Source: Paratinospora sagittata (Eukaryota; Streptophyta; Magnoliopsida; Ranunculales; Menispermaceae). From it: 64,000 bases of DNA. Within the stretch, counting starts at the first letter, position 1. Each line of letters opens with the position of its first letter. The position numbers and the translations under genes were made by a program. The notes beneath the pieces are model-generated. The model had not been told where the DNA came from and ran no database searches. It was given only the letters and a program-made list of their open reading frames with translations. Shown in pieces: positions 41,691 to 52,720 of the stretch. The stretch lies in the NCBI GenBank assembly GCA_035771175.1, contig CM069606.1, positions 36,052,816 to 36,116,815 on the forward strand. Direction: 5' to 3'.

Positions 41691-44600
41691 TTGATGCTGG
41701 TAAGTCAATCAGCAACAATTTGCCAACAAGAAATTGATGCCGCTGTCGAGTCATAGCTTTGGTGAAGACATCAGCCACTTGGAGATCAGAAGAGATGTGA
41801 GGAAGAGATATCACCCGACTTTCCAAAGTGTCTCGAATAGAATGACAATCAACTTCAATGTGCTTGGTGCGTTCATGGAAAACAGGATTGGTGGCAATCT
41901 GAATAGCACTAGTGTTATCAGCATGAAGAGGGGTAGAAGTAGTCTGAGGAAACCCAAGTTCCTCAAGGAGACCACGTAGCCATACAATTTCAGAACAAGC
42001 AGTAGACATGGCACGATACTCAGCCTCAGTAGAGGATTTAGAAACACGATCTTGTTTCTTGCATCGCCAAGAAATTAATGCATCACCTAAAAACATACAC
42101 CAACCTGTAGTAGATCGACGTGTATCCGGACACCCAGCCCAATCAGCATCACTATAGGCAACAAGTTGAAGAGAGGATTCAGAAGGAAAGAACAATCCAC
42201 GAGTTGGTGATCCTCGAAGATAGCGAATGATGCGGCGAACGGCAGCAAGATGGAGATGCCGAGGAGAAGACATAAATTGACTGACCTGATGAACAGCATA
42301 GGAGATATCAGGTCGAGTAGTGGTCAAGTAGATAAGGCTCCCAACCAAGCGCCGATAGAGAGTAGGATCATCCAGAAGATCCCCTTCATCTTTCCTGTAT
42401 TTGACATTTACCTCCATAGGAGTATCAACAGAAGAAGTGTCCTCCAAACCAGCCAAAGCGATAAGATCTTGAATATACTTATGCTGGTTCACAAAGATGC
42501 CATGGGCTCGATGATGAACTTCCAATCCTAAGAAGTATGTGAGCTGGCCAAGATCTTTCATATGGAAAGTTACATGTAATAGTTGTTGAAGCTTAGTAAT
42601 CAAACCACAATCAGTGCCAGTAATGATAATATCATCCACATAAACCAAGAGAATAACTATACCCGTCGTAGATTTGTGGAAGAAGAGAGAAGAATCATAT
42701 TGACTTTGTGTAAAACTGAAGGCAATAAGTGTACTGCGAAACTTCTCAAACCAAGCGCGAGGCGCTTGCTTGAGCCCATACAGAGAACGCCTTAGCTTAC
42801 ATACATCATGAGGAGAAGAAATAGTCATACCAGAGGGAAGCTTCATGTAAATCTCTTCTTGGAGATCACCATGAAGAAAGGCATTCTTCACATCCATCTG
42901 ATGTAGTTGCCACGACTGTGAAGCAGCAATAGCTAAGATGGTTCGAACCGTGGTCATTTTGGCAACAGGAGCAAATGTCTCCTCATAATCAACCCCATAT
43001 TCCTGCTTGTTACCCAGAGCTACAAGGCGAGCTTTGTACCTGTCCAAAGAGCCATCAGAACGAAGTTTTACAGAAAAAACCCATTTACTCCCAATAGGTT
43101 TGACTGTAGGGGGACACGGAACAATATCCCAAGTGTGATTCTCCTCAAGTGCTTGAAGTTCTGCTTGCATTGCAATTTGCCAACACTCATGTTCCATGGC
43201 CTGTTTGTAGCAAGAGGGAATAGAAATAGTGGATAAAGTAGCGACAAGAGAGACAGGAGAGAAGAAACCATACCAATTAGGGGGTCGAGAAGGACGAGTA
43301 GACCGACGAAGAGTGGTGGAAGCAGGAGCAGGATCAAGCGCCGGGTCAATATCGGAAGGAGGCACAGAGGAACCAGACTCATGTCGACTACGTCTCTCAT
43401 ACACAAAACCAGGTTTGAACCTTTCCACAATTGCTGGGGATTCAGAAAAAATAGGCAGAAGAGATACAGATGCAGATGGCAACTCAACATGAGATGGAAA
43501 GAAATATTGATTTTCAAAGAAAATCACATTCCGGGAAACCCGTATACGACAACCATGGGGATCGTAACAAACATAACCCTTGTGAGGGATAGCATAACCA
43601 AGAAAAACACACTTAACAGACTGAGCGGTAAGTTTATGTCGTTCATGAGGAGGAAGATGCACAAAACAAACACAACCAAATGTACGAAGATCAGAATATA
43701 AAGGAGAATAACCAAACAACTTAAAGAAAGGAGAAACATGATTTATCGTAGGAGAGGGTAAGCGATTGATCAAATGAACTGCAGTAGAAAGTGCTTCACA
43801 CCAAAAACGAGGAGGAACAGATGATTCAAGTAAAAGAGTTCTTACTACATCAAGAAGGTGGCGATTTTTTCTTTCAGCAACACCGTTTTGCTGTGGTGTC
43901 GAAGGACAAGAACGTTGAGAGAGGATCCCTTTGCTCTGAAGAAAGTCCTGAAACTCATTAGACATGTATTCGCCGCCAGAATCAGAGCGCAAGACCTTGA
44001 TGCTGGCAGAGAATTGAGTCTCAATAAGTGCAAGAAAGCGCTTAAAGACTGAAAAAACTTCACCCTTAGCCCGGAGGAAGTAAACCCAAGTAAAGCGACT
44101 AAAGTCATCAATGAAAGTAACAAAGTACTTGTAATGCGCATGAGAAACAACTGGTGCAATCCCCCAAACATCACTATGAATAATCTCAAAACATTGTGAG
44201 GCACGAGATGCATGATGAGGAAAAGGTAGAACTTTACTTTTGCCAAGTTTGCATGATGTACAATCAAAAGAAAGATCAATAGAAGAGCATGCTTTATTTC
44301 CCAATAATCCAGAATTAAACAAAGTACGAAGAACATCAGAGTTTGGGTGGCCTAGACGTCTATGCCACATCTTATTTCCAGAACCAACAACATGACATGC
44401 AAATGAAAGTAAAGGAAAACGAGGAATAATAGTGGAATGAGAAACATGAAGAGGAAAGAGTCGTCCCACTTTAGGCCCCTTCGCGATCATCTTCCCTGAC
44501 ACTTGATCCTGCACAACACAACCAGAATGGGAGAAATGGACATTACAATTATTATCAACCAATTGACCAACAGAAATAAGATTTGTGGAGAGGTCAGGAG

Positions 44601-45783
44601 ACACAAAAACATCAGTTAAGGAAGAGGAAAGATCACCAACAGCACTGATAGGCAGAGAACTGCCATCAGCGGTGTTAATTTTCAGATTTCCATCATAATT
44701 TCTGACATTGGAAAGAGGAGCAATAGTATTGGTCATATGGTTAGAGGCTCCGGAGTCAAAATACCATGGCTTAGAAGAAACTTTATGATTACCTGAGAGC
44801 CCAAAAGCAGAAAAAGTAGAAATGATCATCTGTTGTACCATTTCAGGAGTGAGTGTGTGCGGATTTGCTAAGGCTGGAGAAGCAGAAATAGGAACAACTG
44901 GAGAGGCATCAGGCAATGCAGCAGAACTAGAGGCACCAGTGGAGGCATGATAAGCAGTACCCTGCTTCCTTTCAGGTCGAATGGGACAAGCAGAGATGAT
45001 ATGACCCTGTTTCTTGCAGTAGTTACAGAACTTCTTGGGACAATCCCGAGCAATATGGCCAAAAGCTTTACAACTAAAGCACTGGACAGCACGCATGTCT
45101 CTACCCTTATTTCTCCCTTGTGCTGCATAAGCCACAGAAACAGGTGCACTAACATTAGCTCGATGTTCCATGGCAGCATGAGTAACGATACGCTGCTCTT
45201 CACGAAGAAGTTCACCCAAGCAAGCATCCAAAGATGGTACAGGATGACGGTTCATCAGATTAGAACGGGCAATGTCAAAGTCAGGTCGTAACTTCATCAA
45301 GAATTGATCTCGCTTGCTGGTTGCATGCACCTCTTGGATAGCAGAGAGAGCTGCAGTGGGAACTTTAGCATAAACAATGTCGCAATAGTCAGCCCAAAGA
45401 GTTTGAAAACCAGAAAAATATTCCTCAATAGAGAGACTGCCTTGTGTGAAATTAGCCATCTCATACTCCAATTGAAATCGTTTAGCAGAGTTGTCTTGAT
45501 TGTAAACCGTGTTAAGATAATTCCACATAGCAGCAGCAGTTTTATAAGGCCTCAAATTGAGAACAAGGTGAGGCTCAATCGAGCTAAGGATCCAAGTCAT
45601 AACCCGAGCATCATGAATGTCCCACTTAGACAAAGCCTCGGCACCTTGAGGTGCGGGAACACTCCCATCAATATGACCCCACAATTCTTTTCCTTTGACA
45701 AATAATTTAAATTGGAACTCCCAAGCAGAATAATTTTTACCAGTAAACCGAAAATGAAATGATTCCAACTTATCCGATGACAT
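41686..45783 (-). CDS. Copia-3 gag-pol polyprotein, intact
   Basis: 1365 codons from the ATG at 45783 (MSSDKLESFHFRF). The frame is open further upstream to 46005, but that part has no gag similarity. Domains by residue: gag about 1-230; two CCHC knuckles (235-248 CFSCKAFGHIARDC, 253-266 CNYCKKQGHIISAC); protease D-S-G at 343-345; GAG-pre-integrase about 470-520; integrase with Asp538, Asp601 and Glu637 (exact D-35-E spacing); RT about 885-1130 with YVDD at 1048-1051; RNase H about 1190-1330 (SDADWAGC, STEAEYRAMS, HADNTSAIQIA). It encodes particle assembly, cDNA synthesis and integration. No break or missing catalytic residue found. Confidence 0.96.
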   Translation of the reverse strand: MSSDKLESFHFRFTGKNYSAWEFQFKLFVKGKELWGHIDGSVPAPQGAEALSKWDIHDARVMTWILSSIEPHLVLNLRPYKTAAAMWNYLNTVYNQDNSAKRFQLEYEMANFTQGSLSIEEYFSGFQTLWADYCDIVYAKVPTAALSAIQEVHATSKRDQFLMKLRPDFDIARSNLMNRHPVPSLDACLGELLREEQRIVTHAAMEHRANVSAPVSVAYAAQGRNKGRDMRAVQCFSCKAFGHIARDCPKKFCNYCKKQGHIISACPIRPERKQGTAYHASTGASSSAALPDASPVVPISASPALANPHTLTPEMVQQMIISTFSAFGLSGNHKVSSKPWYFDSGASNHMTNTIAPLSNVRNYDGNLKINTADGSSLPISAVGDLSSSLTDVFVSPDLSTNLISVGQLVDNNCNVHFSHSGCVVQDQVSGKMIAKGPKVGRLFPLHVSHSTIIPRFPLLSFACHVVGSGNKMWHRRLGHPNSDVLRTLFNSGLLGNKACSSIDLSFDCTSCKLGKSKVLPFPHHASRASQCFEIIHSDVWGIAPVVSHAHYKYFVTFIDDFSRFTWVYFLRAKGEVFSVFKRFLALIETQFSASIKVLRSDSGGEYMSNEFQDFLQSKGILSQRSCPSTPQQNGVAERKNRHLLDVVRTLLLESSVPPRFWCEALSTAVHLINRLPSPTINHVSPFFKLFGYSPLYSDLRTFGCVCFVHLPPHERHKLTAQSVKCVFLGYAIPHKGYVCYDPHGCRIRVSRNVIFFENQYFFPSHVELPSASVSLLPIFSESPAIVERFKPGFVYERRSRHESGSSVPPSDIDPALDPAPASTTLRRSTRPSRPPNWYGFFSPVSLVATLSTISIPSCYKQAMEHECWQIAMQAELQALEENHTWDIVPCPPTVKPIGSKWVFSVKLRSDGSLDRYKARLVALGNKQEYGVDYEETFAPVAKMTTVRTILAIAASQSWQLHQMDVKNAFLHGDLQEEIYMKLPSGMTISSPHDVCKLRRSLYGLKQAPRAWFEKFRSTLIAFSFTQSQYDSSLFFHKSTTGIVILLVYVDDIIITGTDCGLITKLQQLLHVTFHMKDLGQLTYFLGLEVHHRAHGIFVNQHKYIQDLIALAGLEDTSSVDTPMEVNVKYRKDEGDLLDDPTLYRRLVGSLIYLTTTRPDISYAVHQVSQFMSSPRHLHLAAVRRIIRYLRGSPTRGLFFPSESSLQLVAYSDADWAGCPDTRRSTTGWCMFLGDALISWRCKKQDRVSKSSTEAEYRAMSTACSEIVWLRGLLEELGFPQTTSTPLHADNTSAIQIATNPVFHERTKHIEVDCHSIRDTLESRVISLPHISSDLQVADVFTKAMTRQRHQFLVGKLLLIDLPASI

Positions 45784-46253
45784 GATGCAACCAAGAGACA
45801 GATAATATCCCACCAGAAAATTATAAATTGCCGAAAGCCACAACCGAAAGAGGCACTGAAAACAAGAGCAAGAACCGAACACCCGCAGATGACGCCGAAA
45901 ACAAGAGCCCAAGAGCGCAGACCAGAATGCTGGAAAATACAAACCCAACAGAAATTCACGTCCCAGAGTGCACCGAACAAGAGAAACCCACAAGAACGAG
46001 ATCAAGAAGCCCAGAAATTCGGTGGTTGTCCAAACCCTAACTGGAGATTCCTTTTCTTGCCGGAAAATGCCAACTCCTGCAGCGTGAGTCCGAGGATTCC
46101 CGGAGCGCCGGTCACGAGAAGACGAGGGATAGACTTCGTCGATGCCGAGAAGCTGCCGGCGCCGCAGACGTCGACGGAGTTTTCGGGATGGATCCGAAGT
46201 TCAGAAATCAAGAACCTGCTCTTCGTTTCGACTTCTTCGATTACTCTCTCAAG

Positions 46254-46405
46254 ATGCAGATCTTCGTCAAGACTCTCACAGGAAAGACCAGGAAGGCAAG
46301 ACAAGGAAAACGAAGATCCAAGACCAGGAAGGCATCTCGCAGGATCAACAGCGTTTGATCTTCGCGGGAAAGCAACTCGAAGACGGCAGAACTCGTGCTG
46401 ATTAC
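46254..46405 (+). pseudogene. Captured ubiquitin gene fragment in the Copia-3 leader, antisense
   Basis: 46254-46289 encodes [12 protein letters not shown] (ubiquitin residues 1-12). After 23 bp, in another frame, 46313-46405 encodes a match to residues 29-59 ([17 protein letters not shown] visible, with Lys33 to Gln, Pro37/38 to Ser-Gln, Leu56 to Arg). Residues 13-28 are lost. The upstream TTCGATTACTCTCTCAAG resembles a polyubiquitin leader. A possible third piece (46412-46448, AACCAGGACAAAGAAGG) hints that the source was a polyubiquitin gene. Orientation is opposite to the element's transcript. It cannot give functional ubiquitin. Confidence 0.88.
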
Positions 46406-46508
46406 TCAAGACCAAAACCAGGACAAAGAAGGATCAGCAGCAACTCATCGTCGCCAGAACGACATGGATTTCGTGAAAGCGAAGGTTTCCGGTGTTCTTC
46501 TCAACCTC

Positions 46509-46520
46509 GCTCTGATACCA
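46509..46520 (-). other. Copia-3 primer binding site
   Basis: Minus-strand TGGTATCAGAGC, perfect complement of the initiator tRNA-Met 3' end, immediately next to the 5' LTR end. Confidence 0.95.
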
Positions 46521-46787
46521 TGTCAAAATACTGAAAAATATGAAGAGAGGTTTGGAAAAGTTGCACCCTCATTCGGCGTTCTTTTCATTATATATCTTGT
46601 TCATTCCATCTATACATGGTAAGATCATATATATCTAACAGATTCCTAATCTTTAGCATCTATACATGGTAAGATAATATATATCTAACAGATTCCTATT
46701 CTTTAGCATCTATACATGGTAAGATAATATATATCTAATAATAATAGTCCTAAATTGCATAAACTTCTAAAATTGTATATGGTAACA
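46521..46787 (-). repeat. Copia-3 5' LTR
   Basis: 267 bp, same sequence as 41412-41678 by eye, including the three 50-bp units (starting about 46607, 46657, 46707). It should carry the element's promoter. Confidence 0.93.
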
Positions 46788-47474
46788 TTTGATACGTATG
46801 AGCTAAATATACCCGTGTATGAAAATCCATACTGGATTTAAGGGGTATTAGTAAATAAATAAAATTATTAAATATGTGGATTGGAGTATGATTTAATGAC
46901 TTAATGCATAGTATGATATAATACATGTGTGTATATGAATACATGTGAAATAAGTGAATTGAGTTGATGATAAATGGTTTAATGAATTAAAGTGATTAAT
47001 TTATGGGGTGAGTTGGTTAATTATTGAGCATGAGGGGTATTGGATCATTTTGATTAACATAAAAATAAAAAAAAGAATAGAAAACGTGTAAAAATAAAAT
47101 AAGAGAGATGAAAGGAGTTGCAAATGAAAGAGAGGAAAGAGGAACGAACAGACGAAAGAAGGAAAGAAGAAGAATGGAAGGGAGAACGCGGAATTCACGC
47201 GAAATCGGGACTTGTGGTAAGCGATTTCTACTCTATTTCTTCGTGAAATTGATCTCTAAGCTAGATGTAACAATTCTAGCGTAGTAATTTTTGTTGTGGG
47301 AGTCGTTTTACGGCGTTTTCAAAAATTAGGATTTTGACCCAACGTGAATGAAAATCCGCTAGAAAGGTAGAAAAACGCTCCCTGGACTGTCGGGACCCTG
47401 AATATGTGGTTAGATTCCATTTCATGATTTTTGGAGACCGTTTGGCAATTTTAATACAATTTACATCTTTCGGA

Positions 47475-47508
<34 letters not shown>

Positions 47509-48753
47509 ATGAATCGTAAATAGTGAATAGTGAAGTGAACAATGATGTAAACAGTGATTTGAAATCATAGATTCGGTAGAGAACTGAATTTCGGACGTTT
47601 CGATACTAAGATCGTGATTTTTGGATATGATTTGATATTTTTAGTAGCTACCAATATGATAAATGATGATTCTTATGATAATCTATGGTTAATTTCAGTG
47701 GTTAAATTGAGAGCTTAAGGGCATGGATAAACGCTCTTGAGGAAGCAATGACGTTTATTGTTGCTCGATTTTAGAGGTTGGCTTAGAAACCCCGTGTAAC
47801 CACTGTGAGTATAGTTTTCTTGATTTGGTTCTTGTATGGCATTGTACGCATATAAAATGTTTGATTGTATGCACATTATATGTATATATAATGCATTGAG
47901 TTTTATGGAGCATGCAAACTGATTTTAGCAATTAGAGTTTGTAATGATGTCATTTCGTTAGGAATTAAACCCGGATGAGGTTTTGCGAGTCCTCATTGTC
48001 AGTAGGTCTATCCTAACAAGGGTTGTGATCCTTGAAATGACTGTGAATTGGGTAATGAGACGTTGTGGCTACCTTGTAACGGCCATACAAGGGTTAGACC
48101 AGCGCTCTTGCCTTGCGGGGGAGGGAGATTGTGCATTGTGTTATTGAAAACTCATGCAATTTATGATGTTGACATGTATAATATATTCGTTGAATGATGC
48201 ATGTGTTGAATAAGTGTTTGAAATGATTTTAAATGTCATATTTCTCTAAATGTATATAATTGTCATCTCAAGAACTATATTCACTGAGTTGTTGTTTGCT
48301 CACCCCATTACCTCCAATATTTCAGGTATTGAGTCGAAGGGAAAAGGAAAAATCCGTGAGTGATAATCACGTAAGCCTTCGTCTGGTATGTGTATGTATG
48401 CTTGGAGGAAATAGATTATATTTTTGTTATTTTGACATGTATAATTATCACACACTATATATATGTAATATCACCTAGATAGGTTGTGTGGTAATATTAT
48501 ATGATGAAATGAGATGATCATAGATATTTATCAGGTGAGAATTTAATTTGTGAAATGAATGGAATGATTATAGAGATCTATATTGGATTTGATTTGTGGT
48601 ATATTAAAAAAAAATTGTTGTAACTTTTGGAAATTATTGTGAGACTACGTGAAGGCTGACAGTGTATTGTATATTGTATATGGGTATGTACAGTGTATAG
48701 TACACTGTGCCGGTCATGGCGTCAGCCTATGTCAGGGGCGTCGTGACATCTGT

Positions 48754-50290
48754 AATCTTCCATTGCTACGTTAGCCACCAAGATTACATCAAGGATTTGA
48801 CGATCATGAACAAAAGCAAATTGGGTTTCTTTGATGGTCTTATTAAGAATGACCCGAAGTCTAAGAAAAAGAATCTTGGAAATAATTTTGTATAAACTTG
48901 TGACCAAGCTTATAGGTCTGTATGCTCGTGGATGCCAAGAATCTCTCTTTTTTGGAATAAGGCAAATGAAAGTTTCGTTAGTCTTAATATTGACCACCCC
49001 ACTCCTATAAAAATCAAGCATTACTTTCATCACATCATTCTTGATAATGTCCCACGATTTTTGGAAAAAAGCCATTGCGAAACCGTACGGTCTAGGAGCC
49101 TTGGTGCCATTACAACTGAAAACAGCCTTACGCACCTCCTCAATCTCAAAAGGCCTCTCCAACCAAGCCGCATCCTCCGCAGAAATCGATTGCCACTCAA
49201 TGTCGTCAATAGCCCAAGAATCACACCTTCTAGAAGAGAAGTTTTCAGAAAAGAAGTTGATGAAGACCTCTTCAATGCTCTGAGCATCCTCCACCAGAGA
49301 GCCATCATCCTTTTCTGCTTTAGAGATGAAAGATTTGGATCTTCTATTACTCAAGAGCCTATGAAAGAAACTAGAGTTAACATCCCCATCTCTAAGCCAC
49401 TGGATTTTAGCCCGCGGACTCGCCAATCTAACTTCTCTCAAGCACAAATCAGTCATCTTGATCTTGGCTTTTACCCTAAGGTCAGCCAACTCAGAAGACA
49501 TCTCATTGTGGCCCTCCAAGAAATCAATGCACCCAATGCGCTCCTCCAAGTCCTTCTTTTTAATGGAGACCAAACCAAAAACCTCGGTATTCCACTTCTT
49601 AAGAAGCACCTTGATTTCCTTTAACTTAAGCATGAATTTGTGGCCTTCCTGACCGAAGGCAGGCACAACATCCCACCACCTTCTAATAAAGTCTGAAAAA
49701 TCTCGATGATGCAACCAAGCATTTTCGAATCGAAAGTTAGACCATGTCACCCGAGCATTCAAAAGAGGGGGGATCCCTTAAATTGAGTTCATCAGTGTGT
49801 CAAACCGCTGCATACTAGTGGTTAGTCTTTGACTATTAATTTTTTCCCCAACATTTCGAACAGTATTAAAGTCCCCTCCCAAACACCACCTGTCACCACA
49901 AAGCACACTAAGGCCAGCAAGCTCGTCCTAGAACTTTGCCCTTTCCGCATACCCACATGGTCCATAAATCCCAAACAACCACCACTCACTATTACCGCCA
50001 TCAGAGATCAACACAGAAACCGAGAAATCCCCAATTAGGTTGTCACTGGCATTCACCACACGAGAGCCCCAAACAATAAGGACACCACCAACTGAACCGT
50101 TAGCAAGTAAAGAGATCCAGCTCTTAAAACGAGACCCCCACAAGTGAGAAATTAAACGACGATCCACCACATGTTTCTTGGTTTTTTGAAAAATTACAAT
50201 GTCCGGTTTAGACTTCCCCAACGTTCTTTTGATAATGCATTTCTTCCTACTCGAACCACAACCTCTTAAATTCCATGAGAGAATCTTCAT
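48754..50290 (-). pseudogene. LINE-2 ORF2, endonuclease and N-terminal RT part
   Basis: Begins MKILSWNLRGCGSSRKK at 50290 (the usual EEP endonuclease start). The frame stops at 49928 and near 49780, between which GGDFNTVRNVGEKINS (endonuclease) is seen. From 49762: WSNFRFENAWLHH, IQWLRDGDVNSSFFHRLLSN, ETFICLIPKKRDSWHPRAYR, PISLVTSLYKIISKIL (RT fingers) up to MEDYRCHD, where LTR-4 starts. Downstream half at 41288-39333. The start overlaps the ORF1 stop as ATGA (50287-50290). Confidence 0.87.
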
Positions 50291-52720
50291 TGATTAACTC
50301 CACATTTCCGTTTTGCTGCCTTGACACTAGCAGCAATATCTTTTAAAGTTAGCTCTCCATCGGATAAAGTATCAGCACATCCAACCTCCCCCTTCTTCCT
50401 AGTAACCACAATCCCTGACTTTTGAAGGAGGTCACTAAAAGGTTCTAAGGGAACATTGTTATCCTTATTCCTTTCGCCATCATTACGAGATTCACCCTTA
50501 GAGGGCTTTGAAATATCTTGCAAAACCTTATGCACTGTCACCGCATGACTAACCTCATTCGGAGTAATGGGCAAAGGGGGATTACTGACGCACATTTGAG
50601 CACACTGAGAACAACGTGAGGTAAATTTGCTAGGAAATGATTCAGCTGAAATTTGGGGGGCTTGGGATATTGGGAGACTCCCATGATCAGGGGGGTTAAG
50701 AGAATCAACCAACGTTGAAGAAACACAAGAATCAGGATGGATAACAAGATTAATAGGAAGCTCTGATTCAACATCAAGGTTAAAATGAACTGGGCGTACC
50801 TCGGTGCCATAACTTACTTGGCAAAGATGATCGTCATCAACACACAGAGCATTCTCCTCATCCACATCTCCTTCCTTCTCGTCAGCGTTGCAACAATCTC
50901 TTTCAGAATCAGTGTCAGAGGCACAATTGTTCCATAACACTTGCTAGCTTTCCCACATTGCATCATCCCTACCCTTGCCGCAACCATGTCGAGATTGAGA
51001 ACTACATTCACGCCGCAGGCTTCGGCGAGAATGTCTCTTGCTAGTAGCTTCTTCCTTGCCACCCACCTCATTGTCATAGGCTTCCAGGACACCATTAGCG
51101 CCACGCACCTCAACAGCAGACTGTTGCACCTCATCTTCAAAGGAATTAGATATAGAACCCCTTTTGAATCCAATCTCTTTTGGTCGAAACAATGGAACCG
51201 ACACCACAGTCTTATGAACACAATCGTCGGGTTTCGCACAGTCAGATTTGGGAGGAGTTAAGGTCTCGAAAACATGACTAAAAGAAGAAAGGATAGGTTC
51301 ATCTCTCGTTAGGTTGCGGTTTTCAGATATTTGGAGCAGATCGAAAACAATTTCATAAGCAGGGGGCCGATGAAACTGGAAAGAAGAGACTGAAATTTCA
51401 CGGGCCTGAGCATTGGAGCTAACCCCACCGATCTTAGGCAACTAATCCTCCTCCTCTAATGGGCTGGATTTCGACAACAGCCCAACAGAATTTGAAGTGG
51501 ATGCATTAGGGTCTAGAAAAACAGCAGAGACAGGTGCAACAATAGGAACAAGTGTGCTTGGGTTGAGATTATTCGGGCCCACACTAGGCCCACCTCCACA
51601 GTAGCCCACATCAAAAAGGTGATTTTTGACAAGAACATGGGGATTGTGGCACTCAACTATTGGATTCGTACCTGCAGCCAAAGCAACGCCTTTCCATGAT
51701 CTCTGCACATATGGAACGTGGTGATCCCTCATCGCCGTAGATTTTCCTCGAGACGAGAGATTAGCATGGATGAGAGATCCTGCATGCATTTCTGGCACCA
51801 TCTTCATCTCCGACGAAGCTCCGATGGCTGCAACTGGAAGACGGCGAGAATCTAGTTTGAAGACTTTTACACCAAGGTTCGATCCATTCAAGCAAATCGG
51901 AATGATATCCAGAATAAAACCATCAACACCACCGTTAACCTTCAGCTTCATGAACCTCAGAAAAGAGAAGTTACTCGTGTCTTCAGCAACTTCTATCAAA
52001 CCACCGCACAGAGCACCAATCCTATGAAAAGTTTCAGGGCGCTAATGCTCAAATGGAACGCCATCAATGCCAATCCATCCTTGAGAGCATCTAACCCGTC
52101 GTTTATCCCATTGAAGACTTGAATGCCATTCAACTGACCGAAAATCAGCATTATGGACAGAAGAAAGAACTAAGTGTTTCTCCTCAGAGGAGCAACACCA
52201 TAGTATCGCCCAATCATCCAGCACGGAACAGGGTTGAATATTCCAATGAAGAAGAGCTGAAAGTTGCTCCTCAACTGTGGTCCACCAAAGCAAGGATTTG
52301 GCACGGAAGATGACAACAGCACAATCCCAACTCCCATACTTAGACACAAATTCGCCGCCGCCTGCCGCGCTCATCCTAGCAGCACTCATACGGTAGAACC
52401 ATTGTTCAAAGATCCCCCATCCTTGACCAGTATGAAAATAGCCCATGACGTGCTATTTTCCATTTTAGAAACTTTAAGGAATTTTCCACGTCTATTGACG
52501 AGAACTTCCACAAGAATAACCTCATTCAAATTCCTTAATTGTTTTTTGAATCCAACTGTCGCACCACCCTTGGTTGCTAATCCATACTAGTTAAAGATCT
52601 CAAATTCGTAATTTCTTTGATAGTGATCCAACCACCCGACGCACTCCGATCCACCATAAACTCCTTGTTGTCAATCTTAACAGAAGACGACAATGTGCGA
52701 GGGTTTGTAAAGTCACCCAT
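50287..52720 (-). pseudogene. LINE-2 ORF1 (DUF4283-type RNA-binding protein)
   Basis: Starts MGDFTNPRTLSSSVKIDNKE at 52720. A stop at 52577 and a frameshift before 52446 interrupt the N-terminal part. From 52446 to 50287 one frame carries in-frame stops at 52042, 51442 and 50944. It shows a DUF4283-like region (GWIGIDGVPFEH then ETFHRIGALCGGLIEVAEDT, about 52070-51985) and a long low-complexity Ser/Glu-rich C-terminal part ending AAKRKCGVNQ. No CCHC knuckle is evident. It would bind LINE RNA. Confidence 0.75.

Larger units (their letters stand above)
41412..46787 (-). mobile_element. Copia-3: complete, apparently intact Ty1/copia element
   Basis: 5376 bp on the minus strand, flanked by TTTGA at 41407-41411 and 46788-46792. 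LTRs 46521-46787 (5') and 41412-41678 (3') are each 267 bp and read as identical. PBS 46509-46520 and polypurine tract 41679-41690 are perfect, and the polyprotein has no stop. By sequence it could be autonomous and recently inserted. Its leader (45784-46508) contains host ubiquitin sequence. Confidence 0.95.
41294..48748. repeat. LTR-4: solo gypsy-type LTR, split by Copia-3
   Basis: Ends TGTAACACCCTG (41294) and GGGGCGTCGTGACA (48748), flanked by TCTGT at 41289-41293 and 48749-48753. Without Copia-3 and one TTTGA copy it is about 2.07 kb. No gypsy genes are attached. It contains a GTGAATA-type short tandem repeat (about 47476-47532). Inserted in LINE-2 RT. Coding sense, by analogy, probably minus. 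The stretches 46793-48748 contain no gene. Confidence 0.88.

Noticed and set aside
43381..43701. Plus-strand frames across Copia-3
   Set aside because: Shadows of the intact minus-strand polyprotein.
45784..46005. Extension of the Copia-3 polyprotein to an upstream start
   Set aside because: The extra 74 codons are hydrophobic and Cys-rich with no gag similarity; MSSDKLESFHFRF at 45783 is the usual copia gag start.
46002..46415. Minus-strand 137-codon frame in the Copia-3 leader, containing LLVTGAPGILGLTL
   Set aside because: It resembles a nucleotide-binding motif, but it is GC-rich sequence partly antisense to the ubiquitin fragment, and no longer similarity could be recognised. It could be a second captured fragment, but that is unsupported.
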